NCBI RefSeq assembly: GCF_023229025.1
Contig: NZ_JALOAA010000001.1
Span: 62,001 to 126,000, forward strand
Source: Sulfurimonas sp.
GTDB lineage: Bacteria; Campylobacterota; Campylobacteria; Campylobacterales; Sulfurimonadaceae
Direction of reading: 5' to 3'
Length of the DNA stretch: 64,000 nt
Made by a program: the position numbers and the translations under genes. The notes below the pieces were generated by a model, which was not told the DNA's origin, ran no database searches, and worked only from the letters and a program-made list of their open reading frames with translations. Shown here piece after piece: positions 33,069 through 41,870 of this stretch; the first letter of the stretch is position 1, and the number at the start of each line of letters is the position of its first letter.

Positions 33069-34481
33069 GTGAATATTAAATTAGTAGAAAAAAAAGTATC
33101 CGATATTAATGCGGATATATTAATAGAGTTTTTAACAAAAGATGAGTTAAGCGGGCATAAAGAGATTAAAACATTAAAGAGTGCAGGCTTTAAAGCCGAG
33201 CAGGATTCTACCTGTTTTTTATATGAAAAAGGTGTTTTGCTGTGTGGTGTAGATAGCAAAAAAGGCGATGATATAAGAAGTGCAGCAGCTTGCATGATAA
33301 AGATACTTAAATCCTCAAACTACAAATCTGCAAAAGTAATTGCTCTTAGCAAATCCTCTCTTGCTGCTTTAGTTGAGGGGATAGTTTTAGGCGGTTATGA
33401 GTTTAACGAGTATAAATCAGAACCTAAAAAAGTAACCCTAAAGAGTATATCTATAGCATCTAATGAGCCTGAGTTTAGTGCTTTTGAGACTATTTTTAAA
33501 GAAGCTCTTATAGTGGCTAACGCTACTTGTTTTACACGTGATATTGTAAACAGAGCGCCACAAGAGATAAATCCACAAACTCTATCTGCTCTAGCTCAAA
33601 AACTAGCGGATGAAAATTCACTTGAGTGCACAATTTTACAAGAAGATGCCCTAGCAAAAGAGAATATGAATGCAATGCTTGCAGTCGGTCGTGCTTCTAT
33701 TCATGGTAGTGCTTTAATACATCTGGCATACAAGCCCAAAAAACCTAAAAAGGTAGTCTCTCTAGTTGGTAAAGGGCTGACATACGATAGCGGCGGATTA
33801 AGCCTCAAACCTGCTACTTCAATGGTTACAATGAAGATGGATAAGGCTGGAGCTTGCGCAGTTCTTGGGATGATTAAAGCAGTAAGCGAGCTAAAGCTTG
33901 ATATTGAAGTTCATGCATTTATCGGTGCAGTTGAAAATATGGTTGGCGGGGATGCTTACAAGCCTGATGATGTGCTTGTATCAAGAAGCAAAACTACAAT
34001 TGAGGTTAGAAACACCGATGCAGAAGGACGTTTGGTTTTAGCAGACGTCCTTGACTACGCTCAAGATGCTGTAAGTGCTGATTATATATTTGACTTTGCA
34101 ACTCTCACAGGTGCCTGCATGATTGCTCTTGGTCAATACACAACAGGACTTATGGGTCATTCGCATAAATTAAAACATGATATTTCCCGTGCAGGCAGCG
34201 ATACGGGAGAGTTAATAAGCTCACTTCCATTTAACAAGCATCTTAAAAAACTTCTAAAGAGTGAGATTGCAGATATAAGCAACACTGCTTCAAAGCCTTA
34301 CGGCGGGGCAATTACTGCAGGACTTTTTTTAGATAAATTCATTCGTGATGAGAATAAAAAGAAGTGGATGCATTTTGATATAGCAGGAAGCGCATATACT
34401 GAGACCCCATGGGATTGTAACGTTTACGGTGCCACAGGTTCCGGTGTTCGTCTTATGTGTGGCTATTTAAAAAGCTTATAA
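33069..34481 (+). CDS. pepA: Leucyl (cytosol) aminopeptidase
   Basis: M17 di-metal aminopeptidase of 470 aa for peptide turnover. The C-terminal catalytic domain contains KGLTYDSGGLSLKPATSMV, MKMDKAGACAV, and the signature NTDAEGRLVLADVLDYA (about 317-333). The GTG start at 33069 has AGAGGAA upstream. It is the last gene of the folD run; a 130-base gap with a palindrome follows. Confidence 0.95.
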   Translation: MNIKLVEKKVSDINADILIEFLTKDELSGHKEIKTLKSAGFKAEQDSTCFLYEKGVLLCGVDSKKGDDIRSAAACMIKILKSSNYKSAKVIALSKSSLAALVEGIVLGGYEFNEYKSEPKKVTLKSISIASNEPEFSAFETIFKEALIVANATCFTRDIVNRAPQEINPQTLSALAQKLADENSLECTILQEDALAKENMNAMLAVGRASIHGSALIHLAYKPKKPKKVVSLVGKGLTYDSGGLSLKPATSMVTMKMDKAGACAVLGMIKAVSELKLDIEVHAFIGAVENMVGGDAYKPDDVLVSRSKTTIEVRNTDAEGRLVLADVLDYAQDAVSADYIFDFATLTGACMIALGQYTTGLMGHSHKLKHDISRAGSDTGELISSLPFNKHLKKLLKSEIADISNTASKPYGGAITAGLFLDKFIRDENKKKWMHFDIAGSAYTETPWDCNVYGATGSGVRLMCGYLKSL

Positions 34482-34560
34482 TCAAAGCCTCTTCTTTCAG
34501 TTTGCATTAATAGTTATTTAAATATATTAAATAAAAAAAACTTATAAATTTTATGGTGTG

Positions 34561-34573
34561 GATACTTAGTATC
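34561..34573. promoter_or_regulatory. Operator-like palindrome upstream of TonB receptor gene
   Basis: Perfect inverted repeat GATAC-TTA-GTATC, 38 bases before the receptor start and just upstream of a TATAAA -10-like box at 34584-34589. It does not match a Fur box. Site for an unknown regulator, by inference. Confidence 0.35.
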
Positions 34574-34611
34574 TATTAGATGCTATAAATATAAAAAATA
34601 GAAGAGGTTAT

Positions 34612-36684
34612 ATGAAACGTAATATTTTATTTACACTCAACAGAGTATTCTTTACCCTTCTTCTTATCTTTAGCTTTACATCTCTAAATGCTCAAACTAA
34701 TGATCTCTTAGAGTCAATCTATAACGAGATGGAGCAATTTAATAGAGTCGCAACCGTTACAAAGCAAAATGAAAACTATCAACCCTATATTATCTCTGTA
34801 TTTCAAGGTGAAGAGCTTGAGAAGCTTGGCGTGTCAAACTTAAAAGAGGCACTTCTACTTACTCCCGGTGTCGATATGACAACAGATAATTTTAATAATC
34901 AAACACCTATATTTAGAGGCTCAAACTCCCTCTCATATGGTCAGTCAAAACTCTTTATAGACGGAGTATCTGTAAATAATCTTTTTTTTGATGCCTACTC
35001 AGAATATCTCTTTCTTCCTATTGAGATGATTAAACGATTAGAGGTAGTAAGGGGTCCGGGAAGCAAGATTGATGGGGTTAATGCCTACGCAGGTTCTATT
35101 AATGTCATTACGTATGCAGAAGATTTTGAGGGATTTGAGTCTAGCGACAAGCTTATTTTTAAATACGGTTCATCTGAGTATAAAATGGGCGGTTTTTTTA
35201 AAACTCTAAAAACAGATGAGCTGAAACTTTTTGTTGATTTTTTCTATCAAGAGGATGATAAAAAGCTTCCGTCAGGTCCTGACGGACTATCTTTAGGAGC
35301 TTTAGGTGCGAGCAATATTCCACTCTCTAGATCCGGCGATGCTCCCGTGTGGCTCAAAGAGTATTCACTAGGACTAAGTCTTGAGTATAAAGACTTTTCT
35401 ATAAAAGCAAGAGTGCTTGAGCATGAAAAAGGGAGCGCATACGGCATCAACCTTGCGCTTCCTGAAAATAGTGACAGAGTTAAACTCCCTAGCTACTATC
35501 TGGATATTGGCTACGATAAAAAAGTTGGAGATTTTGAGCTAAATGTAGATACGGGCATAAAGTATGATGCATTTGACTCCTACTCAAAATTAGCTCCCGA
35601 TGATTTAAACTTGAGTAATGTAATTTTTAATGATGGAATATATGGGGAACATTTTGCCGCTCAACAGACACTCTATCACTCACTCTATGTCAAATACGAC
35701 GGATTTGACAATCATTTAATAACTATGGGATACCGCCTTGTAAGAGAAGAGACGATTGACATGGTCTCAAAACTCTCAAATAGAACAACAGGAGATGTTG
35801 AACTAGTTGACTATAGCGATACACTACCATTTTTTGACAAAAATGCAAAGCGAAATATATTCATATTCTCCCTACAAGATGAGTTTTGGTTTAGCGATAA
35901 TTTTAGTTTTATCTACGGCTTTAACTATGAAGAGACTTCTTACAAGGATGCAGGAGTAGAGCCTAGAGTCTCTATGGTATATCAGTTGGATGCAGGAAAT
36001 ATTTTTAAGGCTATTTATAGCCGTTCACACAGAAATGCTTCTTGGCAAGAGATGTTTACCATGAACAATCTTGCAAGAGTCGGTAGCACAAACTTAGAGC
36101 CCGAGATAGTAGATGCATTTGAAGTGGCATATATTAAAAAACTCTCTAGCGACTCTCATGTCAAAACTAATCTTTTTTATCTTATAAATAAAGATCAGAT
36201 ATACAACTCATCTGCAAATCCAGAGTACAAGAATGCAATGGATAGTGACATTTACGGATTTGAGATAGAGTACAAAGGAAATATCTCCAATCTTGATAAG
36301 CTATACCTAAACTACTCCTATGTAACCGGGGATTCATATATAAAAGATGAACATAGAAGCGAATCGCTCTCAAATGCTGCACATCACTTGGCAAAAGGGT
36401 ATTATATATACAATATAGACAGAGGGTTGTCTCTTAGCGCAATAGCTAAATATGTTGGCTCAAAAAGTAGAGTTCTTGGGGATAGACGCGAGAAGGTAGA
36501 AGCATACTCCACTTTTGATACTGCAATGCACTACAAAAATATCAAACATGATTTTAGTTTAACTTTTAGTATAAAAAATATTTTCAATAGCACTGTTAAG
36601 TTTCCATCTGCAATAGATACATATTCACAAGATTACGAACAAGAGCGCAGAACCTTCCTAGTAACTCTAAAAAAAGAGTTTTAA
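34612..36684 (+). CDS. TonB-dependent outer-membrane receptor
   Basis: Outer-membrane beta-barrel receptor of 690 aa. Signal peptide to about residue 27 (FTSLNAQ), a plug domain (ISVFQGEELEKLGVSNLKEA, LLTPGVDM, TPIFRGSNSLSYGQSKLFID, RLEVVRGPGSKIDG), then a ~530-residue barrel ending in a terminal Phe (TLKKEF), as required for outer-membrane assembly. No Cys/His-rich or haem signature stands out, so the ligand is unknown. It abuts a periplasmic YfiR-like gene with no spacer, and a membrane GGDEF-EAL gene follows, suggesting receptor-linked c-di-GMP signalling. Confidence 0.9.
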   Translation: MKRNILFTLNRVFFTLLLIFSFTSLNAQTNDLLESIYNEMEQFNRVATVTKQNENYQPYIISVFQGEELEKLGVSNLKEALLLTPGVDMTTDNFNNQTPIFRGSNSLSYGQSKLFIDGVSVNNLFFDAYSEYLFLPIEMIKRLEVVRGPGSKIDGVNAYAGSINVITYAEDFEGFESSDKLIFKYGSSEYKMGGFFKTLKTDELKLFVDFFYQEDDKKLPSGPDGLSLGALGASNIPLSRSGDAPVWLKEYSLGLSLEYKDFSIKARVLEHEKGSAYGINLALPENSDRVKLPSYYLDIGYDKKVGDFELNVDTGIKYDAFDSYSKLAPDDLNLSNVIFNDGIYGEHFAAQQTLYHSLYVKYDGFDNHLITMGYRLVREETIDMVSKLSNRTTGDVELVDYSDTLPFFDKNAKRNIFIFSLQDEFWFSDNFSFIYGFNYEETSYKDAGVEPRVSMVYQLDAGNIFKAIYSRSHRNASWQEMFTMNNLARVGSTNLEPEIVDAFEVAYIKKLSSDSHVKTNLFYLINKDQIYNSSANPEYKNAMDSDIYGFEIEYKGNISNLDKLYLNYSYVTGDSYIKDEHRSESLSNAAHHLAKGYYIYNIDRGLSLSAIAKYVGSKSRVLGDRREKVEAYSTFDTAMHYKNIKHDFSLTFSIKNIFNSTVKFPSAIDTYSQDYEQERRTFLVTLKKEF

Positions 36685-37230
36685 ATGAAAAGAGCTGCTC
36701 TTCTTTTTTTTATTTTAGCAAGCTATGCTTATGGTTATACGTACAACAAACTGCTACTTAAAGCTCAAGCTTCAATCTTTCCAAAAATTATAATGCTTGA
36801 TAAAAAACTTTATGAAAAACTTGTTGATGGAAAGATTGTATATACTATTGTTTATGAGAAGAGTGATTACTATACAGCTTCTGAGATAGGAAAGTTTATT
36901 GAATCAAACTATAGGCACACTTCAACCCAATATGCTTTTAAAATAAACCTAGTAGAATTTTCAGAGTTCTCTAGTAAAACTGATGCAACTGCAATTTACA
37001 TTCTTAATTCCGATACTCAGGTTCAAGAGCTTGCAAAATATGCAAACAAAAAAGGTATTATCACTTTTGCTTACGATATAAACTATCTAAAGAGTGGTTT
37101 TTTGTTCTCCTTGATGCTTGAGAAATCAGCCGTCATATATCTAAATAAAGAGAATCTAAATAGTAATAAAATTGATTTTGTCGATTCGCTTTACCAAATT
37201 GTTAACTTTATTGATAAAAACAGTATCTAA
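36685..37230 (+). CDS. Periplasmic YfiR/DUF4154-like protein
   Basis: A 181-aa exported protein with a short signal peptide (LLFFILASYAYG). The body begins YNKLLLKAQASIFPKIIMLD and contains IYILNSDTQ, GIITFAYDINYLKSGFLFS and SAVIYLNKENLNSNKIDF. This arrangement resembles YfiR-type proteins (periplasmic regulators of the diguanylate cyclase YfiN), though similarity is only moderate by eye. Placement between a TonB receptor and a membrane GGDEF-EAL protein supports a role in passing a signal across the periplasm. A substrate-binding role is the alternative. Confidence 0.6.
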   Translation: MKRAALLFFILASYAYGYTYNKLLLKAQASIFPKIIMLDKKLYEKLVDGKIVYTIVYEKSDYYTASEIGKFIESNYRHTSTQYAFKINLVEFSEFSSKTDATAIYILNSDTQVQELAKYANKKGIITFAYDINYLKSGFLFSLMLEKSAVIYLNKENLNSNKIDFVDSLYQIVNFIDKNSI

Positions 37231-37301
37231 AGTATAAATTAGTCTTATTTATATGATAAAATAGCTTTAAAAAGTCTAGCTACACGGCTTAAGGTGCTTG
37301 T

Positions 37302-39245
37302 ATGAATAAAAAAAAATTTAGTTCGCTCTCTAATAAAATAGTATTTTCTATAGCTTTTGTATCACTTATCATTACTTTAGTAGTTTTTATAATTTCTAGC
37401 AAAATCAACAAAGAAGCATTTCACCAAATAGAGATTGAAAAGGCTGATATTATTGCACAAACCATTGAACCGTTAATAGCTGTTAATATCTACCTAGGCA
37501 TGGAGGAGAGAATCAACCAAACAATACTCCAGCTTACAGAAAATCCAAATATTCTTGCTGTAAAAGTATTAAAAAATGATAAATTAATAGGCTATGTTGA
37601 GTCAAAAGAGCACAAAAGTAGTGCTAAAGACTTTTTTGTTATAAAAAGAGCTATAACTCAACCAAATACGACAAAAACAATCGGTGAATTAGTTCTTACT
37701 TACTCAAACAAGGGATACAATGAGCTTATAGCAAAATATAAAAATTTAACACTTATGCTTGTATTTACTCTTGTAATACTCTTTATTTTCTTTGGTCTTT
37801 ATGTAAAAAAACTTCTCTTTCCACTAAGAGAGATATCAAAACTACTCAAAGGCTACTCTGTTAATAAAAATATTGAGGTCCCTTTTTCATCACAAAATAA
37901 TGAAATTGGATTAATATCCAATACTCTTAACAATATGCAGAAAAAAATTCTTCAATACTCAAAAAAACAAGAAAACATAAATCACTTTCTTGAAGAGAAG
38001 GTTAATGAAAAAACTCTCGAACTTAGTATGCAGTTATATATGGACTCACTAACGGGACTGCCAAATAGATTTAGTATTTTTCATGAAATTGCCAAGATAG
38101 AAGATGGAGCTTTACTTATAATCAATATTGACGACTTTAAAGAGATTAATGATTTTTTTGGACATGTCGCAGGCGATGGAATTTTAAAAAAGTTCTCAAA
38201 TAGGCTCAAAAGTATATTTAAAGATAGTGAGTTCATCAATCTAAAGCGCCTCTCGGGGGATGAGTTTGCTCTGCTCTTTACGCAAAAACCTCCGCTTCAA
38301 GAGTTTATATACATAGCAGAAAAGTTAATTAAGGATGTGGAAAAAATGATTTTTTTCCATGAAAAAAACGAGATAAGCATAAGAGTTACAATTGGAGGAG
38401 CATACCAGATAGAAGGTGCTTTAGAAAAAGCGGACATAGCTTTAAAATCGGCAAAAAAAGAGCAGAAACCTTTCTTACTTTATGATGAAAAGCTAAATAT
38501 AGAAGATGTATACAAAAAAAATATGGAGTGGGTAAGAAAGCTAAAAAAAGCAATCAAACATGACAAAATTGTTCCATATTTTCAACCTATATTCAATAAC
38601 TACACAGATGAGATTGCTAGCTATGAGTCTCTTATCCGTTTGATTGATGATGATGGTAACGTTATTAGCCCATACTTTTTTTTAAATATTGCCAAAAAAA
38701 GCAGGTTATACAGTACCCTTACAAAGATTATGATTGAAAAAAGCTGTATCTATTTTGAGCATCTCAACTATGATTTTTCAATCAACTTATCGGTTGAGGA
38801 TATACTTGATAAAGATATTGTAAATTTTATAAAAGAAAAAATACAAACACACAACGTAGAAAACAGAATTATTTTTGAGATACTAGAATCAGAAGGCATA
38901 GAAAAGTATGAAGAGGTCTTTGCGTTTATTACCCAGATGAAAAAACTTGGATGCAGAATTGCGGTTGATGACTTTGGAAGCGGGTACTCAAATTTTGAGC
39001 ATCTTCTTAAACTAAATGTTAATTATATAAAGATTGACGGTACATTAATAAAAAATCTTGACAAAGATATAAGTGCACAGATAATAGTTGAGACGATTGT
39101 AGATTTTGCAAAGAGATTAAACCTGCTGACAGTTGCAGAGTTTGTTCACAACAAAGAAATTTTTCAAAAAGTCAAAGAGCTCAATATTGATCGTACTCAA
39201 GGATACTATCTTTCTGAACCCCAAAAAAACACCATTAACAATTAA
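37302..39245 (+). CDS. Membrane GGDEF-EAL c-di-GMP protein
   Basis: A 647-aa inner-membrane signalling protein. Helix 1 (about 12-32), a periplasmic sensor of ~115 residues, helix 2 (about 149-167), a HAMP-like linker (about 168-220), GGDEF domain (about 248-395) and EAL domain (about 408-645). The cyclase motif is SGDEF (318-322) instead of GGDEF, a variant that can be active. The EAL motif is ESL (442-444), but the metal/catalytic residues in NLSVEDILD, FEILESEG, VDDFGSGYSN and TQGYYLSEP are kept, so phosphodiesterase activity is plausible. The topology resembles YfiN/TpbB with an added EAL. Co-directional with the YfiR-like gene after 71 bases. Confidence 0.88.
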   Translation: MNKKKFSSLSNKIVFSIAFVSLIITLVVFIISSKINKEAFHQIEIEKADIIAQTIEPLIAVNIYLGMEERINQTILQLTENPNILAVKVLKNDKLIGYVESKEHKSSAKDFFVIKRAITQPNTTKTIGELVLTYSNKGYNELIAKYKNLTLMLVFTLVILFIFFGLYVKKLLFPLREISKLLKGYSVNKNIEVPFSSQNNEIGLISNTLNNMQKKILQYSKKQENINHFLEEKVNEKTLELSMQLYMDSLTGLPNRFSIFHEIAKIEDGALLIINIDDFKEINDFFGHVAGDGILKKFSNRLKSIFKDSEFINLKRLSGDEFALLFTQKPPLQEFIYIAEKLIKDVEKMIFFHEKNEISIRVTIGGAYQIEGALEKADIALKSAKKEQKPFLLYDEKLNIEDVYKKNMEWVRKLKKAIKHDKIVPYFQPIFNNYTDEIASYESLIRLIDDDGNVISPYFFLNIAKKSRLYSTLTKIMIEKSCIYFEHLNYDFSINLSVEDILDKDIVNFIKEKIQTHNVENRIIFEILESEGIEKYEEVFAFITQMKKLGCRIAVDDFGSGYSNFEHLLKLNVNYIKIDGTLIKNLDKDISAQIIVETIVDFAKRLNLLTVAEFVHNKEIFQKVKELNIDRTQGYYLSEPQKNTINN

Positions 39246-39288
39246 ATTTTTTAAGTAAAAATAAAGGCATAATTTATTTTTAAAATCA

Positions 39289-39294
39289 TATAAT
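39289..39294 (+). promoter_or_regulatory. Putative -10 box placing the zupT start codon at the RNA 5' end
   Basis: TATAAT only 6 bases before the zupT ATG at 39301. Transcription would begin at about the A of the ATG, and no ribosome-binding site is present between them. Confidence 0.45.
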
Positions 39295-39300
39295 CCTAAC

Positions 39301-40146
39301 ATGCAAGATATATCATTTGAAACCTTTTTATTTGCCTTTATGCTTACTCTACTTGCTGGGCTTTCAACTTCAATAGGTGCACTCTTGGCATTTTTTTCAA
39401 AAAGTAAAAACTACACTATTTTGTCAATGGGGATGGGTTTTTCTGCAGGCGTGATGATATACGTATCCTTTATGGAAATCTTGGTAAAATCAAAAGAGTC
39501 CTTTACAGAGTTTTACTCAAGCGAGATTTTAGGAGACTCTTTTATGGTCTTATCATTTTTTGCAGGAATTGCACTAACCGCTCTCATAGATAAAGCAATT
39601 CCAGAGGATGTAAATCCACATGAGACAAAAAGTAGCAGTGAACTCTTGGAGCTTAAGCCTCACAGCAAGAGTTCTATAATAAAAAACTCAACGCTTAAGC
39701 GAACAGGTATTTTTACCGCTCTTGCCATCGCGATACACAATTTTCCGGAAGGGTTTGCCACTTTTATCTCCGCGCTTGAAAATCCTACGCTCGGTATTAC
39801 AATCGCCTTTGCAATAGCGATTCACAATATCCCTGAAGGTATGGCGGTATCTTTGCCTATTTATCATGCCACAGGAGATAAAAAAAGTGCATTTTGGTAT
39901 GCAACTCTCTCAGGATTAGCAGAGCCTGTAGGTGCACTTGTAGGATTTTTTCTGCTCTTTCCATTCATGGGAGGTGCAACACTTGGAATCACTTTTGGTC
40001 TTGTAGCAGGAATAATGGTTTACATCTCGTTTGATGAGCTTCTCCCTGCTGCAAGAGTTTACGGAAATGCCCACACAACAATAGCTGGAATCACCATCGG
40101 CATGCTCGTCATGGCGATAAGTCTAATTAGTTTTAAGCTTATATAA
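39301..40146 (+). CDS. zupT: ZIP-family zinc transporter ZupT
   Basis: Inner-membrane uptake of Zn2+ and other divalent metals. The 281-aa protein has about eight hydrophobic segments, with the metal-binding motifs IAIHNFPEGFATFISAL and IAIHNIPEGMAVSLPIY in the two central helices, and GFSAGVMIYVSFMEIL early. A charged cytoplasmic loop (about 100-135) separates helices 3 and 4. The first helix begins a few residues after the ATG, which supports this start although no Shine-Dalgarno sequence is seen. Confidence 0.93.
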   Translation: MQDISFETFLFAFMLTLLAGLSTSIGALLAFFSKSKNYTILSMGMGFSAGVMIYVSFMEILVKSKESFTEFYSSEILGDSFMVLSFFAGIALTALIDKAIPEDVNPHETKSSSELLELKPHSKSSIIKNSTLKRTGIFTALAIAIHNFPEGFATFISALENPTLGITIAFAIAIHNIPEGMAVSLPIYHATGDKKSAFWYATLSGLAEPVGALVGFFLLFPFMGGATLGITFGLVAGIMVYISFDELLPAARVYGNAHTTIAGITIGMLVMAISLISFKLI

Positions 40147-40168
40147 AACAGAGGAAAATATTTCTGAT

Positions 40169-40669
40169 ATGTATGTAGATATTGACAAACCGACACTTTT
40201 TTTGTTTACAGATGCAAGTGTAAATCCAAAGACCAATGTAGGATACGGGGCATACCTTCTCCTAGGTGAGTATGAACTTAGAGCTCCGCCAAAAAAATTA
40301 GATATAAAAGTAAAAAGATTTGAAAATACAACTTCATCTAAACTTGAGCTAGAGACTCTCTTGTGGGCATTAGAAAAAATACCGACAAAAGATTCAAAGA
40401 TAATCGTATATACTGATTCTCAAAATACAATAAACCTAAAAGATAGAGAGGAGAGAATCAAAAAAAATAACTATATGACAAAAAAAGGCACTCTTATAAA
40501 AAACCACGAGTTGTATAAAAAATTTTATGAACTTACAGATCTTTACGAGTGTGAATTTATAAAAATCAAAGGGCATAAAAAGAGCGAAGATAAAGATTAT
40601 GCAGATAGATATTTTACTCTCGTTGACAGAGCATCAAGAGAGGCTCTTAGGGGTGCACTTGGTTCTTAA
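40169..40669 (+). CDS. RNase H-like domain protein
   Basis: A 166-aa RNase H-fold protein. Acidic residues at the four usual positions are visible: Asp in LFLFTDASVNPKT, Glu in SSKLELETLLWAL, Asp in IIVYTDSQNTINL, and Asp in FTLVDRASREAL. FIKIKGHKKSEDKDY corresponds to the KGH loop seen in RNase HI. It differs from classical RnhA in its insertions, so it may act on RNA-DNA hybrids or have another nuclease role. It stands between zupT and ychF as a separate small gene. Confidence 0.8.
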   Translation: MYVDIDKPTLFLFTDASVNPKTNVGYGAYLLLGEYELRAPPKKLDIKVKRFENTTSSKLELETLLWALEKIPTKDSKIIVYTDSQNTINLKDREERIKKNNYMTKKGTLIKNHELYKKFYELTDLYECEFIKIKGHKKSEDKDYADRYFTLVDRASREALRGALGS

Positions 40670-40738
40670 AGTGTTCTCTTTGCATATTTTAGCTAGAATT
40701 ACAAAAAAGTATAAAATAGCAATAAACAAAGGCAAATT

Positions 40739-41839
40739 ATGGGTTTAAGTATAGGTCTAGTAGGACTTCCAAATGTAGGAAAATCAACAACTTTTAATGC
40801 ACTAACAAAAGCACAAAACGCAGAGGCAGCAAACTATCCATTTTGTACGATAGAGCCAAACAAAGCAGTAGTACCTGTTCCGGATTCTAGACTCCAAGAG
40901 CTTGCAAAAATAGTAAAGCCTGAGCGTATTCAATACTCAACTCTTGATTTTGTAGATATTGCAGGTTTGGTAAAAGGTGCGAGCAAAGGTGAGGGACTGG
41001 GAAATAAATTTTTATCAAATATTCGAGAAACAGAGGTTATTTTGCATATTGTAAGATGCTTTGAAGATGAAAACATTGTTCATACCGAGGGAAACATTCA
41101 CCCGCTTCGAGATGTTGAGATTATTGAGGGAGAACTTATTTTAGCCGATATAGAAGTTTTGCAAAACAGAGCCGATAGATTAAAAAAACAGGCTAAAACA
41201 GATAAGAGCGCAGCTTCTCTTTTGACTCTAGCAGAAGAGCTTTTAGAGTTTTTAGCTGATGGAAATCTCGCTAAAAACTTTCCAAAAGCAGATAGTGATG
41301 AGTACAAGCAGCTAAACAATGAAGTTAGGCTATTAACAGGTAAAGAGATTATGTACGGTGCAAATGTTGACGAAGATGGTCTGCTTGAAGATAGCCAATA
41401 TGTTCTTGACCTTAAAGAGCATGCAGCTAAAAACAACTGTGAGCTGATAAAACTATGTGCAAAAATTGAAGAGGAGTTAGTTGGTCTTGAAGATGATGAA
41501 GCAGATGAGTTTTTAAGCTCTCTTGGCGTTGTCGAATCAGGTCTTAATCAGATAATCCAAAAAGGTTTTGACAAGCTTGGTCTTATGAGTTACTTTACAG
41601 CCGGTGTAAAAGAGGTTCGTGCTTGGACAATTCGCAAAAACACTACCGCACCAAAGGCTGCAGCCGTAATCCACAATGACTTTGAAAAAGGATTTATCCG
41701 TGCAGAGGTTATCTCATACAGTGATTTTATTGCATGTGGTGGAGAAAACAGAGCAAAAGAGGCAGGGAAAATGCGTTTAGAAGGCAAAGAGTACATCGTA
41801 CAAGATGGAGATGTCATGCACTTTAGATTTAACGTATAG
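40739..41839 (+). CDS. ychF: Ribosome-binding ATPase YchF
   Basis: Obg-family P-loop protein that prefers ATP to GTP and binds ribosomes; linked to redox stress response. The 366-aa protein has GLPNVGKSTTFNALT (P-loop), DFVDIAGLVKGASKGEGLGN (switch region), an all-helical insert, and a C-terminal TGS domain (VIHNDFEKGFIRAEVISYSD; LEGKEYIVQDGDVMHFRFNV). Universal housekeeping gene; converges with the PAS-GGDEF gene. Confidence 0.97.
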   Translation: MGLSIGLVGLPNVGKSTTFNALTKAQNAEAANYPFCTIEPNKAVVPVPDSRLQELAKIVKPERIQYSTLDFVDIAGLVKGASKGEGLGNKFLSNIRETEVILHIVRCFEDENIVHTEGNIHPLRDVEIIEGELILADIEVLQNRADRLKKQAKTDKSAASLLTLAEELLEFLADGNLAKNFPKADSDEYKQLNNEVRLLTGKEIMYGANVDEDGLLEDSQYVLDLKEHAAKNNCELIKLCAKIEEELVGLEDDEADEFLSSLGVVESGLNQIIQKGFDKLGLMSYFTAGVKEVRAWTIRKNTTAPKAAAVIHNDFEKGFIRAEVISYSDFIACGGENRAKEAGKMRLEGKEYIVQDGDVMHFRFNV

Positions 41840-41841
41840 CA

Positions 41842-41858
41842 GGCCTCATATAGAGGTC
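41842..41858. terminator. Possible hairpin between convergent ychF and PAS-GGDEF genes
   Basis: GGCCTC-ATATA-GAGGTC, a 6-bp stem with one G-U pair, starting 3 bases after the ychF stop codon in the 31-base convergent gap. No clear T-run, so terminator activity is uncertain. Confidence 0.3.
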
Positions 41859-41870
41859 ACTTGCGCATAA

